From Pseudomonadota bacterium (GTDB lineage Bacteria; Pseudomonadota; Alphaproteobacteria; Rhizobiales; Xanthobacteraceae): a DNA stretch of 48,822 bases. Position numbers and translations under genes: made by a program. Positions within the stretch are counted from its first letter, which is position 1; the number at the start of each line of letters is the position of its first letter. The notes beneath the pieces are model-generated. The model did not search any database, had not been told where the DNA came from, and saw only the letters and a list, made by a program, of their open reading frames with translations. Location: NCBI GenBank assembly GCA_023386635.1, contig JAEWJH010000028.1:1-48822 (forward strand), given 5' to 3'. This document shows positions 42,691 to 48,822 of this stretch, in pieces.

Positions 42691-43707
42691 TCAAATCGGC
42701 GCTTCGCCCAGCCGCCGCACCATGAAGTCGGCGAGATGATGCTTCCACTGCTTCGCCTGCAACGCGGTGTAATGCCCGCGCGACTCCGGCCCGGCCGGAA
42801 CGATGCGCGCCTCGGCGCTCGGAACGCGCGCCGTCAGATTGTCAAGCGAGCCGAGCGCGGCCGGGTTCAATTCGTCATCGGCGAAATTGATGGCGAGCAG
42901 CGGCACTTTGATACGGCCGAGCCCCGGCGCGGGATCATAGTCCATCGACGATTCGAGCTGATACAGGCGATCGTTAGCGTCGCCTTTGCGTGCGCGCTCG
43001 ACCATCTGCTGATAGAGCACATCGGCCTCCGCCCGTGTCGGCGCGCGCTCCTGCAGCCGCACGACGCTTTGCGTCAGCAGCGCACCGAACGGCGTGAAGG
43101 TGTAGCGCGTCGGCTGCTTGTCATAGTTGCCGCCCCTCCAGTCCGGATCGTTGCGGATCGACTCGATCTGCATACGCCGCTGGATCCAGTTGCGGCCGCT
43201 CATGGCCGACGGCTGGCTTGCAAGCGGCACCAGCGCATCCATGAAGTCCGGGAACGTCTGGCCCCACAGCCAGGTGAGCATGCCGCCCATGGAGAGGCCG
43301 AGCACCAGCCGCACATGCTGGATGCCGAGACCTTCGGTCAGCAGCCGGTGCTGCGCGGCGACCATGTCGGTGTAACGGTAATGCGGAAACTGCGCGCGCA
43401 GGCCGTTGCTCGGCTTGCTCGAGCCGCCGAAGCCGATGGCGTCCGGCATGACGAGGTAGAATTGCGATGCGTCGAGCGGCTGCCCCGGCCCGAACAGCTC
43501 GTCCGCCAGTTCCGGCGCGAGCCAGCCTTTGGCGCTGCCGGTGGTGTTGTGCAGCAGCAGTACGGCGTTGACGATCCCACCGGTTGCATCGCGCCTCGGC
43601 GTGCCGAGCGTCAGATAATGCTGGCGCAATTCCGGGAGGCGCTCACCGCTCTGGAACGGGAAATCGTGGATCGTGAAATCAGCTTCTTGCGGGTCGAGGA
43701 CGGGCAT
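42691..43707 (-). CDS. Alpha/beta hydrolase of the homoserine acetyltransferase-like family
   Basis: Predicted cytoplasmic alpha/beta hydrolase of 338 residues. The N-terminal HYLTLGTPRRDATGG and AVLLLHNTTGS are typical of the MetX-like group; the nucleophile elbow is LGLSMGGM (Ser139), the acid is in NFADDELNP and the base in RGHYTAL. It lacks other features that prove MetX activity, and related proteins in degradation clusters act as hydrolases, so the substrate is open. The start ATG 43707 is preferred over the in-frame GTG at 43710. It is divergent from the extradiol-type dioxygenase, with 177 bp between. Confidence 0.85.
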   Translation of the reverse strand: MPVLDPQEADFTIHDFPFQSGERLPELRQHYLTLGTPRRDATGGIVNAVLLLHNTTGSAKGWLAPELADELFGPGQPLDASQFYLVMPDAIGFGGSSKPSNGLRAQFPHYRYTDMVAAQHRLLTEGLGIQHVRLVLGLSMGGMLTWLWGQTFPDFMDALVPLASQPSAMSGRNWIQRRMQIESIRNDPDWRGGNYDKQPTRYTFTPFGALLTQSVVRLQERAPTRAEADVLYQQMVERARKGDANDRLYQLESSMDYDPAPGLGRIKVPLLAINFADDELNPAALGSLDNLTARVPSAEARIVPAGPESRGHYTALQAKQWKHHLADFMVRRLGEAPI

Positions 43708-43884
43708 CACCGGTCACCTGAGGCCAGCGTGTTGCATGCGGCCATAGCGAAGGCATGACCATCGGTGGCGATATTGGCAAGAGGGCTGATGCCGCGACCG
43801 CATGCCGGTGGCGCATGTCGCACCGCTTGCAACGCGGAAAACGCCCTGCGAGAACGGTGCCGCAGGGCATGAGGAGGAAGAAGC

Positions 43885-44802
43885 GTGACGACAGCGTCGG
43901 TGACCGCGGTGCGCAGCGTCGATCTCGCGGTGCGGGATATCGAGGCGGCCAAGGCGTTCTTCGCCCGTGCATGGCAATTGCAACCGGTCGCCGACGAAGA
44001 TGGCATCGCTTATTTCCGGGCGAGCGGCTCCTGCTTTCACGTGCTGAGCCTGCGCGCATCGTCCGGCAACGGTCCGGCGCTGGTGCGCGTGACGCTGCAA
44101 GCCGACAGCCGCTCCGCCGTGACCGCGATCCATGACCGGGTCAGCGCCTTCGGCCAGCCGACCGACGGGGAGCCGCGTGTGCTGCACGGTCCGGGCGGCG
44201 GCTTCGGCTTCGGTTTCCGCGATCCGGAAGGCCGCAATTTCGCGGTGGTGTGCGACAGCGCCGATCATCGCGAGACGATCGCCGCGCCCGACCGGCCGAC
44301 CAGGATCTCGCACGTCAACCTCAACTGCCGCGACAACGACAAAACCTTCGCGCTGTTGTCGGCGCTCGGCTTCAAGCTGTCCGACCAGACCCGGCAATTC
44401 CGCTTCATCCGCTGCAGCAGCGACCACCACAGCCTGGTGCTCGGCTTCAACGACAACGCCAATCTCAATCACATCGCGTTCGAAATGCCCGATCTCGACT
44501 CGGTGATGCGCGGCATCGGCCGCATGCGCGATCATGGCCACAGCGTCGAATGGGGCCCGGGACGGCACGGGCCAGGCAATAACGTGTTCGCCTATTTCTG
44601 CGGCCCGGAGGAGATGCCGCTCGAATATACCGGCGAGATGCAGCAGGTCGACGATAGCTACCACATCCGCAAGCCCGAGGACTGGCGATGGCCGCCCGGG
44701 CGGCTCGATCACTGGGGCATTACCCCCGGACCGAGCGCACGGGTGAAGGCGGCGCAGGCGCTCTACCAGTTCTCCGATGACGGCTACCGGCTGGAGAGTT
44801 AG
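43885..44802 (+). CDS. VOC-superfamily extradiol-type dioxygenase
   Basis: Protein of 305 residues with two VOC (glyoxalase-like) modules, as in type I extradiol ring-cleavage dioxygenases such as BphC. Candidate iron ligands are His143 in ISHVNL, His196 in LNHIAFE and Glu247 in PLEYTGE, in the order H-H-E expected. The first module (residues 8-125) has lost these. The start is GTG 43885, eight bases after GGAGG. A catechol-type substrate is likely but unknown; the divergent hydrolase could act on the ring-cleavage product, and the Bug receptor downstream could bring in the substrate. Confidence 0.85.
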   Translation: MTTASVTAVRSVDLAVRDIEAAKAFFARAWQLQPVADEDGIAYFRASGSCFHVLSLRASSGNGPALVRVTLQADSRSAVTAIHDRVSAFGQPTDGEPRVLHGPGGGFGFGFRDPEGRNFAVVCDSADHRETIAAPDRPTRISHVNLNCRDNDKTFALLSALGFKLSDQTRQFRFIRCSSDHHSLVLGFNDNANLNHIAFEMPDLDSVMRGIGRMRDHGHSVEWGPGRHGPGNNVFAYFCGPEEMPLEYTGEMQQVDDSYHIRKPEDWRWPPGRLDHWGITPGPSARVKAAQALYQFSDDGYRLES

Positions 44803-45812
44803 TTCGCCGGGATATTCGCCGCCTTGATCATGTCGCCCCACTTCTTGCGCTCGTCGACGATCAGCCTGGCGAACTCCTCGGGTGTGTTGCTGACGAGCTT
44901 GATCCCCGACTGGGTGACGAAACGCTGCATCGACGGCTGACGCAGCGCCTTCACCACCTCCGCCTGCAGCCGCGCGACGATCTGCGGCGAGGTGCCCGCC
45001 GGCGCCATCAAGCCGAACCACGACGATGCCTGCCAGTCCGGCAGCCCGGCCTCGATCGAGGTCGGCACATCGGGCAGCACCGAAAGCCGCTCCTTGCCTG
45101 CGACGGCGAGCGGCGTCAGCGCGCCGGACTTGATATGCGCGATCACGATCGGCGGATTATCCACCACGCCGTCGATATGGCCGGCGAGCAGATCGTTCAC
45201 CGCCGGCGCCGCGCCCTTGTACGGCACATGCGTCACCTTGACGCCGGCGACGTGCACCAGCAGCGCCTGACCGAGATGCCCGGTGGTGCCCACACCGGCC
45301 GAGCCGAATGTCAGCTTGCCGGGTTCGGCCTTCGCCTTGGCGATGAAATCCTTCAGCGTCTTGATGCCGGTCTTGGGATGGACCAGCACCAGCATCGGCA
45401 TGTCGGCGACCAGCGAGATCGGCGTGAATGCCTTGTCCGGATCGTAGGGCATCGATTTGTAGAGGAACTGGTTGATGCTCTGGATGCCCGGCGAGGTCAT
45501 CATCAGCGTGTAGCCATCCGGCTCCGCCTTCGACACCAGTTCGGCACCGATATTGCCGCCGGCGCCGGGCTTGTTCTCGACGATCACCGGCTGGCCGAGC
45601 CCCTTCGCCATTTCCTCGCCGACCGCGCGCGCGAGCACGTCGACCAAACCGCCGGCAGGGAACGGCGCGACGATGCGGATCGCCCGTTCGGGATAGGTTT
45701 GCGCGGCGGCCGGGGAGCCGCACAGCGGCAGCAGGCCGGCTGCTACGACGGCGGGAGCAATAGCCGGGACAATGGTCGAGACAATGGCCGCGAGCCATTT
45801 GGATGGATGCAT
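44799..45812 (-). CDS. Bug-family (TctC-like) periplasmic solute receptor
   Basis: Periplasmic binding protein of about 337 residues, second of this type in the window. It has a signal peptide (MHPSKWLAAIVSTIVPAIAP to AAAQ), then YPERAIRIVAPFPAGGLVDVLARAV, QPVIVENKPGAGGNIGAELV, EPDGYTLMM, GTTGHLGQALL and WFGLMAPAGT, the full Bug pattern. ATG 45812 is chosen: AGAGG lies 8 nt before it and the signal peptide follows at once; the frame opens at 45974. It overlaps the end of the extradiol-type gene by 4 bp (convergent) and is divergent from the RidA-like gene. No TctA/TctB genes are near. Confidence 0.93.
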   Translation of the reverse strand: MHPSKWLAAIVSTIVPAIAPAVVAAGLLPLCGSPAAAQTYPERAIRIVAPFPAGGLVDVLARAVGEEMAKGLGQPVIVENKPGAGGNIGAELVSKAEPDGYTLMMTSPGIQSINQFLYKSMPYDPDKAFTPISLVADMPMLVLVHPKTGIKTLKDFIAKAKAEPGKLTFGSAGVGTTGHLGQALLVHVAGVKVTHVPYKGAAPAVNDLLAGHIDGVVDNPPIVIAHIKSGALTPLAVAGKERLSVLPDVPTSIEAGLPDWQASSWFGLMAPAGTSPQIVARLQAEVVKALRQPSMQRFVTQSGIKLVSNTPEEFARLIVDERKKWGDMIKAANIPAN

Positions 45813-45954
45813 GGCGTTTCCTCTCCGAGGATTTTTGGTTTGTTTTTCGGGGCGAAAGCAAACATGCAGGCTGGAGCCGGTCAAGTGTGACCCGGTGTAG
45901 CGAGGGCGCGCCGCTGTGGTTGGCTTCCGATGCCGCCGACGATAAAAGGAAATC

Positions 45955-46368
45955 ATGACCAGCAAAACATTCATTCAGCCGCGCGGCATGGCCGAAGCGG
46001 TCGGCCCTTTTTCCCGCGCCGTGCTTATCGGCGAGTATCTGCACATCGCCGGCACCACGGCGCTGAGCCACATCACCGGCGACTATTACGAGCGCTACGT
46101 GCCGCCCGGCATCGAAGAGCAGACCCGGCTGACGCTCGACAACATCAAGATGTGTGTCGAGGAGGTCGGCGGCACCATGGACGACATCTTCAAGGTCGTC
46201 ATCATGCTCAAGAACCCCGACGACTATAAGAAGATGAACGCGGTGCGCGGCGAATATTTCAAGAACGCGCCGCCGATCAGCACATGCTTCCGCGCCGAAG
46301 TCATGCGCCCGGACATTCTGGTGGAGATCGAAGCGGTCGCGTGGCTGCCGAAGGCGCAAAGGCGCTGA
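45955..46368 (+). CDS. RidA/YjgF family protein with altered active site
   Basis: Small trimeric Rid-family protein of 137 residues. The layout is canonical: GPFSRAVLIGEYLHIAGTT, LTLDNIKMCVEEVGGTMDDIFKVVIML, and ILVEIEAVAW at the end. The segment before it reads PISTCFRAEV where enamine/imine deaminases have P-x-R-S/T-x-V; the substrate-binding Arg is replaced by Ser109, so deaminase activity of the RidA kind is unlikely. Relatives without the Arg occur in catabolic gene clusters with unknown roles. It is divergent from the Bug receptor and convergent with the crotonase. Confidence 0.88.
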   Translation: MTSKTFIQPRGMAEAVGPFSRAVLIGEYLHIAGTTALSHITGDYYERYVPPGIEEQTRLTLDNIKMCVEEVGGTMDDIFKVVIMLKNPDDYKKMNAVRGEYFKNAPPISTCFRAEVMRPDILVEIEAVAWLPKAQRR

Positions 46369-46393
46369 CGGACGTCAGCCGGCGACCGTGCCG

Positions 46394-47143
46394 CTAAACC
46401 TGTCTCGCCTTGCCTGCCTGCGATGCCGCCATATAGGCGCGAATCCGGTCCTTGAGGCCGGGCCGGGCCGCGGAACGCACGAGAGCCGCAAGCTCCTGCG
46501 AGCCATCGGACAGGGCCACCCGGTGAAGCGCCCGCACCGTTTCCCGGTCGAGACGGCTCGCGGCAACGCGCTCCGCCTCGATCCGCTGGTCGATCGCATC
46601 GGCGTCGATGCGATCCGTGACCAGGCCGATGCGGAGCGCGGTCTCCGCGTCGATGATGTCGCCGGACCGGACCAGAGCACGCGCGGCGTCGCTGCCGACC
46701 CGCGCGATCAGTCGTGCCGTGCCCAGGATCAGACCAAATCCCGCACCGGGAAAGCCGATCCGCAGATCATCCAACGCGATCCGCCGGTCACAGGCCGCAA
46801 ACAGATCGGCGCCCGCGCCAAGGGTCACGCCCTTGCCGATCGCGAGCGTCACGAACGGCGCACTGAAGACCTTGAACAACAGAGTTTCGATCCGAACGAA
46901 GCGCAGCAGCAGATCGCCTTCGCTTTCCTGACCCAACGTTGACAGATCGAAGCCGGAGCAGAAGGATTTTCCCTCGCCGACAAACACGAGCAGACGGACC
47001 TGATCCGCGACCGCCTCATCGAATGCATCGTGAAGCTGCGATACCAGCGAAGCATTCAGCGCGTTGCGCTTGTCCGGCCGATGAAGCGTGAGGATGGTCA
47101 CACCATCAGGCCGCTTCGAAACTGTCAGGTCCGACATACTCAT
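46394..47143 (-). CDS. Crotonase-superfamily protein (enoyl-CoA hydratase/isomerase-like)
   Basis: Cytoplasmic 249-residue protein of the crotonase fold. The first oxyanion-hole segment GEGKSFCSGFDLS and the second GVTLGAGADLFAACD are present, so binding of an acyl-CoA is likely. In rat mitochondrial hydratase the catalytic Glu144 and Glu164 lie in GGCELA and QPEI; here the aligned segments read GAGADLF and GFPGAG, giving Asp and Gly. A standard hydratase is therefore unlikely. It lies 40 bp downstream of the thiol dioxygenase on the same strand. ATG 47143 is used; ATG 47137 is the next. Confidence 0.88.
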   Translation of the reverse strand: MSMSDLTVSKRPDGVTILTLHRPDKRNALNASLVSQLHDAFDEAVADQVRLLVFVGEGKSFCSGFDLSTLGQESEGDLLLRFVRIETLLFKVFSAPFVTLAIGKGVTLGAGADLFAACDRRIALDDLRIGFPGAGFGLILGTARLIARVGSDAARALVRSGDIIDAETALRIGLVTDRIDADAIDQRIEAERVAASRLDRETVRALHRVALSDGSQELAALVRSAARPGLKDRIRAYMAASQAGKARQV

Positions 47144-47183
47144 CGTTCATCCCGCGATAGGCCGAGCGGTTGCAGGGCGCAGA

Positions 47184-47762
47184 TCAGACGCGGCCCCACA
47201 GATTGGGAACGACGTTATTGCTATAACCGGACACGAAGGATTTTTTCGCTCCCGAGACCGGATCGAAGACGTGACGCGATACCTTGCCGATATTGGCGCC
47301 ATAGACATGGATGGAGATCGACGGGCGATCGCTTAATCCATTGAAGACCTCATGGATATCGCCGACCGCCGGAGACACCGCGTCGATATCGCCGGGCAGC
47401 AGGGTGTCCGCTTCCCGCGCCACCAACGAGCCGTCGGTCTGGGCCTCAAAGCGCCGGGAGCACTCCTTGCCGCGAAGGACGCCGATCAGGCCCCAGACGG
47501 TGTGATCATGAACGGGTGTTTTCTGCCCCGGACCCCAGACGAAGCTGACGATCGAGAACCGCTCCAGCGGATCGCAATGGAGAAGATACTGGCGATAGTA
47601 TTGAGGATCCGGCGCCGCCGCGAAATCGGGCAACCAATCGTCGTGCGCGATCAATCTCGATAAAATCGTTCGTCCTTCCGCAAGGAGGGCCGCTTCATCC
47701 TGCGTACTGCTGACGAGCGCCGTGAAATCCACCGCGCATTGCCGTAGCCGGTCAATGGTCAT
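47184..47762 (-). CDS. Thiol dioxygenase, cysteine/3-mercaptopropionate dioxygenase family
   Basis: Iron cupin enzyme of 192 residues that adds O2 to a thiol to give a sulfinate. The iron ligands are in TPVHDHTVWG (His85 and His87) and GDIHEV (His137); SIHVY supplies the Ser-His-Tyr set (150, 152, 154). Arg163, 26 residues after His137, and Gln58 in YRQYLLH fit what I recall of bacterial 3-mercaptopropionate dioxygenases rather than cysteine dioxygenase; the choice is not secure. A strong ribosome site (AAGGAGG) precedes ATG 47762. It heads a run with the crotonase. Confidence 0.87.
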   Translation of the reverse strand: MTIDRLRQCAVDFTALVSSTQDEAALLAEGRTILSRLIAHDDWLPDFAAAPDPQYYRQYLLHCDPLERFSIVSFVWGPGQKTPVHDHTVWGLIGVLRGKECSRRFEAQTDGSLVAREADTLLPGDIDAVSPAVGDIHEVFNGLSDRPSISIHVYGANIGKVSRHVFDPVSGAKKSFVSGYSNNVVPNLWGRV

Positions 47763-47900
47763 CTGTTTGCCCCCCTCCTTCCGCCGACATCCCGCGCGTC
47801 AGCCGCGCGCCACAGACGGCGCTTCGATGACAGGCGATCAAAGTTGATAGCGCGAATAGGACGTCACAGCCATCACGTCGCATCTGTGAATTTTCAAAAC

Positions 47901-48398
47901 TCAGTTTGGCTGACCTATCGCTATCGCGACAATCTCGATCTCCTGCTGGCCGGTGCCGACAGTTTCGCCGACGGACTTTCCCATCATCGATCGCATAAGA
48001 GGGGAGGAATGCGAGACAGTGCCCGAAGAGGGATCGGCTTCATCTTCGCCAACAATCCGATACGTTTGCACCCGACCGTCGTTGCGCTGAAACGTGACTG
48101 TCGTGCCGAACGCCACCATCTCATTGCTCGTGGGAGCCTCGACGACCCGAGCAGACCGTACCCTTGCGGCGAAATAACGAGCATCGCGCAATGGCAGAGC
48201 AGATTGGCGCCGCCGCTCGTTGATATCCTCGAGCTTTTCCGCGGCTTCACAGGCGGCGATAGCCACCTGGAGATTGTTCTCCAGTTGGCGAAAGCCGGCC
48301 TCAGTCACCAGGTTCGGGTACGGCGAGACTGGCCTTTCCCCAATCACGGTTTCCGAAGCTGCTTCAGCGCTCTCTTCCTTGACGAATGCGACGCTCAT
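47901..48398 (-). CDS. Divergent GreA/GreB family protein without the acidic tip
   Basis: RNA-polymerase secondary-channel type protein of 165 residues. The N-terminal coiled coil (about 30-85) starts with LVTEAGFRQLENNLQ; the C-terminal FKBP-like domain (FGTTVTFQRNDG, YRIVGEDEADP, VSHSSPLMRSMMGKSVGETV) is clearly GreA. At the tip, where GreA has DLSENAEYDAAK with the Asp41 and Glu44 that assist transcript cleavage, the sequence reads LPLRDARYFAAR, so Asp is Leu and Glu is Arg. It is likely a regulator without cleavage activity, as known for some divergent Gre paralogs. ATG 48398 has GAGG 5 nt upstream. The N-terminal 28 residues are extra. Confidence 0.85.
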   Translation of the reverse strand: MSVAFVKEESAEAASETVIGERPVSPYPNLVTEAGFRQLENNLQVAIAACEAAEKLEDINERRRQSALPLRDARYFAARVRSARVVEAPTSNEMVAFGTTVTFQRNDGRVQTYRIVGEDEADPSSGTVSHSSPLMRSMMGKSVGETVGTGQQEIEIVAIAIGQPN

Positions 48399-48526
48399 TC
48401 CAGCCTCAATTGTCTAAGTGCTTATCGGCATGTGGGCATCGAGCCGCGGTGTGACCAGGTCCCCACCATGAGCGCAGGTTACGCAAAGTTCCGTCGGATG
48501 AGGCCTCTCATAGTCCTCCAAGCGCC

Positions 48527-48670
48527 CTGCTTAATCTGGCTGCGCTCGCCACTCCGGATGCTATCACGCTTGGCACCGCCGCCACGCAAATGTCGGCTGC
48601 GGAGGCAGTAAAAGCTGAACCGCTTTACTCCGGCAAGAAGTACAAGCACTGCCATGGAAAATTCGCGTGA
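48527..48670 (+). pseudogene. Relic of a gene ending in a SecA-type SEC-C motif
   Basis: The forward frame ending at TGA 48668-48670 finishes with EPLYSGKKYKHCHGKFA. This is the C-terminal zinc motif of SecA, usually EPCPCGSGKKYKHCHG, with the CPCG part reduced to LY and the rest intact. An 11-residue match of this kind is not chance. Upstream the frame is open only to a TGA at 48452 and has no start and no SecA sequence; the segment is alanine-rich. It therefore looks like a 3' gene fragment that lost its body and half of its zinc site. Confidence 0.65.
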
Positions 48671-48691
48671 CGGGCTTTTTGCCCCCACGCG
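48664..48691. other. Hairpin overlapping the relic stop codon
   Basis: CGCGTG (48664-48669) pairs with CACGCG (48686-48691), and GGGC (48672-48675) with GCCC (48681-48684) around TTTTT. It overlaps the TGA of the SEC-C relic. There is no T-run on the forward side; on the reverse strand AATTTTCC follows. It may be an old terminator. Confidence 0.4.
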
Positions 48692-48822
48692 AATGCGCCA
48701 TCACACCACTTCTCCATCTTGCACGAGCCGGCGTTGTTATTCCTGAAATCGCGTAGTTCGGCGCACTCGAATGGTGCTCGGAGCGATGCGTGCGGCACAA
48801 GTTTTCTAGTGCTCGTGACGGC

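Larger units (their letters stand above)
48399..48822. other. 424-bp right edge without a functional gene
   Basis: Beyond the divergent GreA start I see only the SEC-C relic (listed separately), its overlapping hairpin and open frames with no start or recognisable content. One reverse frame is open to the window edge from its stop at 48625; it cannot be judged without the neighbouring sequence. No transposase or integrase trace is visible. Confidence 0.6.

Noticed and set aside
48625..48822. Reverse frame open to the window edge
   Set aside because: It has a polar, protein-like stretch with several cysteines but no start inside the window and it overlaps the SEC-C relic; it cannot be told from chance without the flanking sequence.

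Overview
The window is GC-rich DNA from an alphaproteobacterium of the order Hyphomicrobiales (Rhizobiales), most like the Bradyrhizobium/Rhodopseudomonas/Pseudolabrys side. The grounds are the gene order hemD<>tsaD-gpsA, the run rsmB - heparinase-like gene - purH, a 180-kDa-class NAD-glutamate dehydrogenase, a glnK-amtB pair behind a sigma-54-type promoter, orphan Bug-type solute receptors, and palindromic intergenic repeats such as ATGCCCGGG-TCAAG-CCCGGGCAT. The assignment is by recall of families and synteny; no search was run. The content looks chromosomal. I see no prophage, integrase, intact insertion sequence or CRISPR array.

Bases 1-7,100 hold the start of hemD (reverse), tsaD, gpsA, an EVE-domain gene, a DUF1761 membrane protein, a reverse-strand topoisomerase IB and acs, ending in a strong hairpin terminator. 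Bases 7,075-10,400 hold a Bug receptor (reverse), a phosphoglycolate phosphatase-like HAD enzyme, an L,D-transpeptidase, a staphylococcal-nuclease-like secreted protein and a small two-cysteine secreted protein. Bases 10,480-15,430 hold rsmB, the heparinase-like gene and purH. Bases 15,510-24,770 hold the NAD-glutamate dehydrogenase (reverse) and, divergent from it, an AhpD-like peroxidase-related gene, NAD-malic enzyme and gamma-glutamyltransferase. Bases 24,780-31,220 hold an FkbM methyltransferase, a heavy-metal RND pump with its adaptor and a small secreted protein (all reverse), and tRNA-Gly(GCC).

Bases 31,380-34,530 are a co-directional housekeeping run: prolyl-tRNA editing enzyme, CnoX-like thioredoxin-TPR protein, LON-substrate-binding-domain protein, Trm112-like zinc-ribbon protein and glutathione S-transferase. 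Bases 34,760-40,250 hold a UbiH-family hydroxylase, a membrane-anchored HExxH protein, tesB, an overlapping DUF2927-like protein with an intact HExxH, and a Na/Pi cotransporter. Bases 40,420-42,340 are the nitrogen-control unit: sigma-54 promoter, glnK, amtB, terminator.

Bases 42,690-48,822 look accessory and catabolic: an alpha/beta hydrolase divergent from an extradiol-type dioxygenase, a Bug receptor divergent from a RidA-like protein, then a reverse-strand run of a GreA-like protein, a thiol dioxygenase and a crotonase. Three of these carry active-site changes that argue against the textbook function of their family: a GreA-like tip without acidic residues, a crotonase without the two glutamates, and a RidA-like protein without the usual arginine. 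The right edge holds a gene relic ending in a SEC-C-like (SecA C-terminal) motif. I found no clearly new multi-gene system; the best leads are the thiol dioxygenase-crotonase pair, the divergent GreA, the zinc-motif DUF2927 protein and the SEC-C relic.
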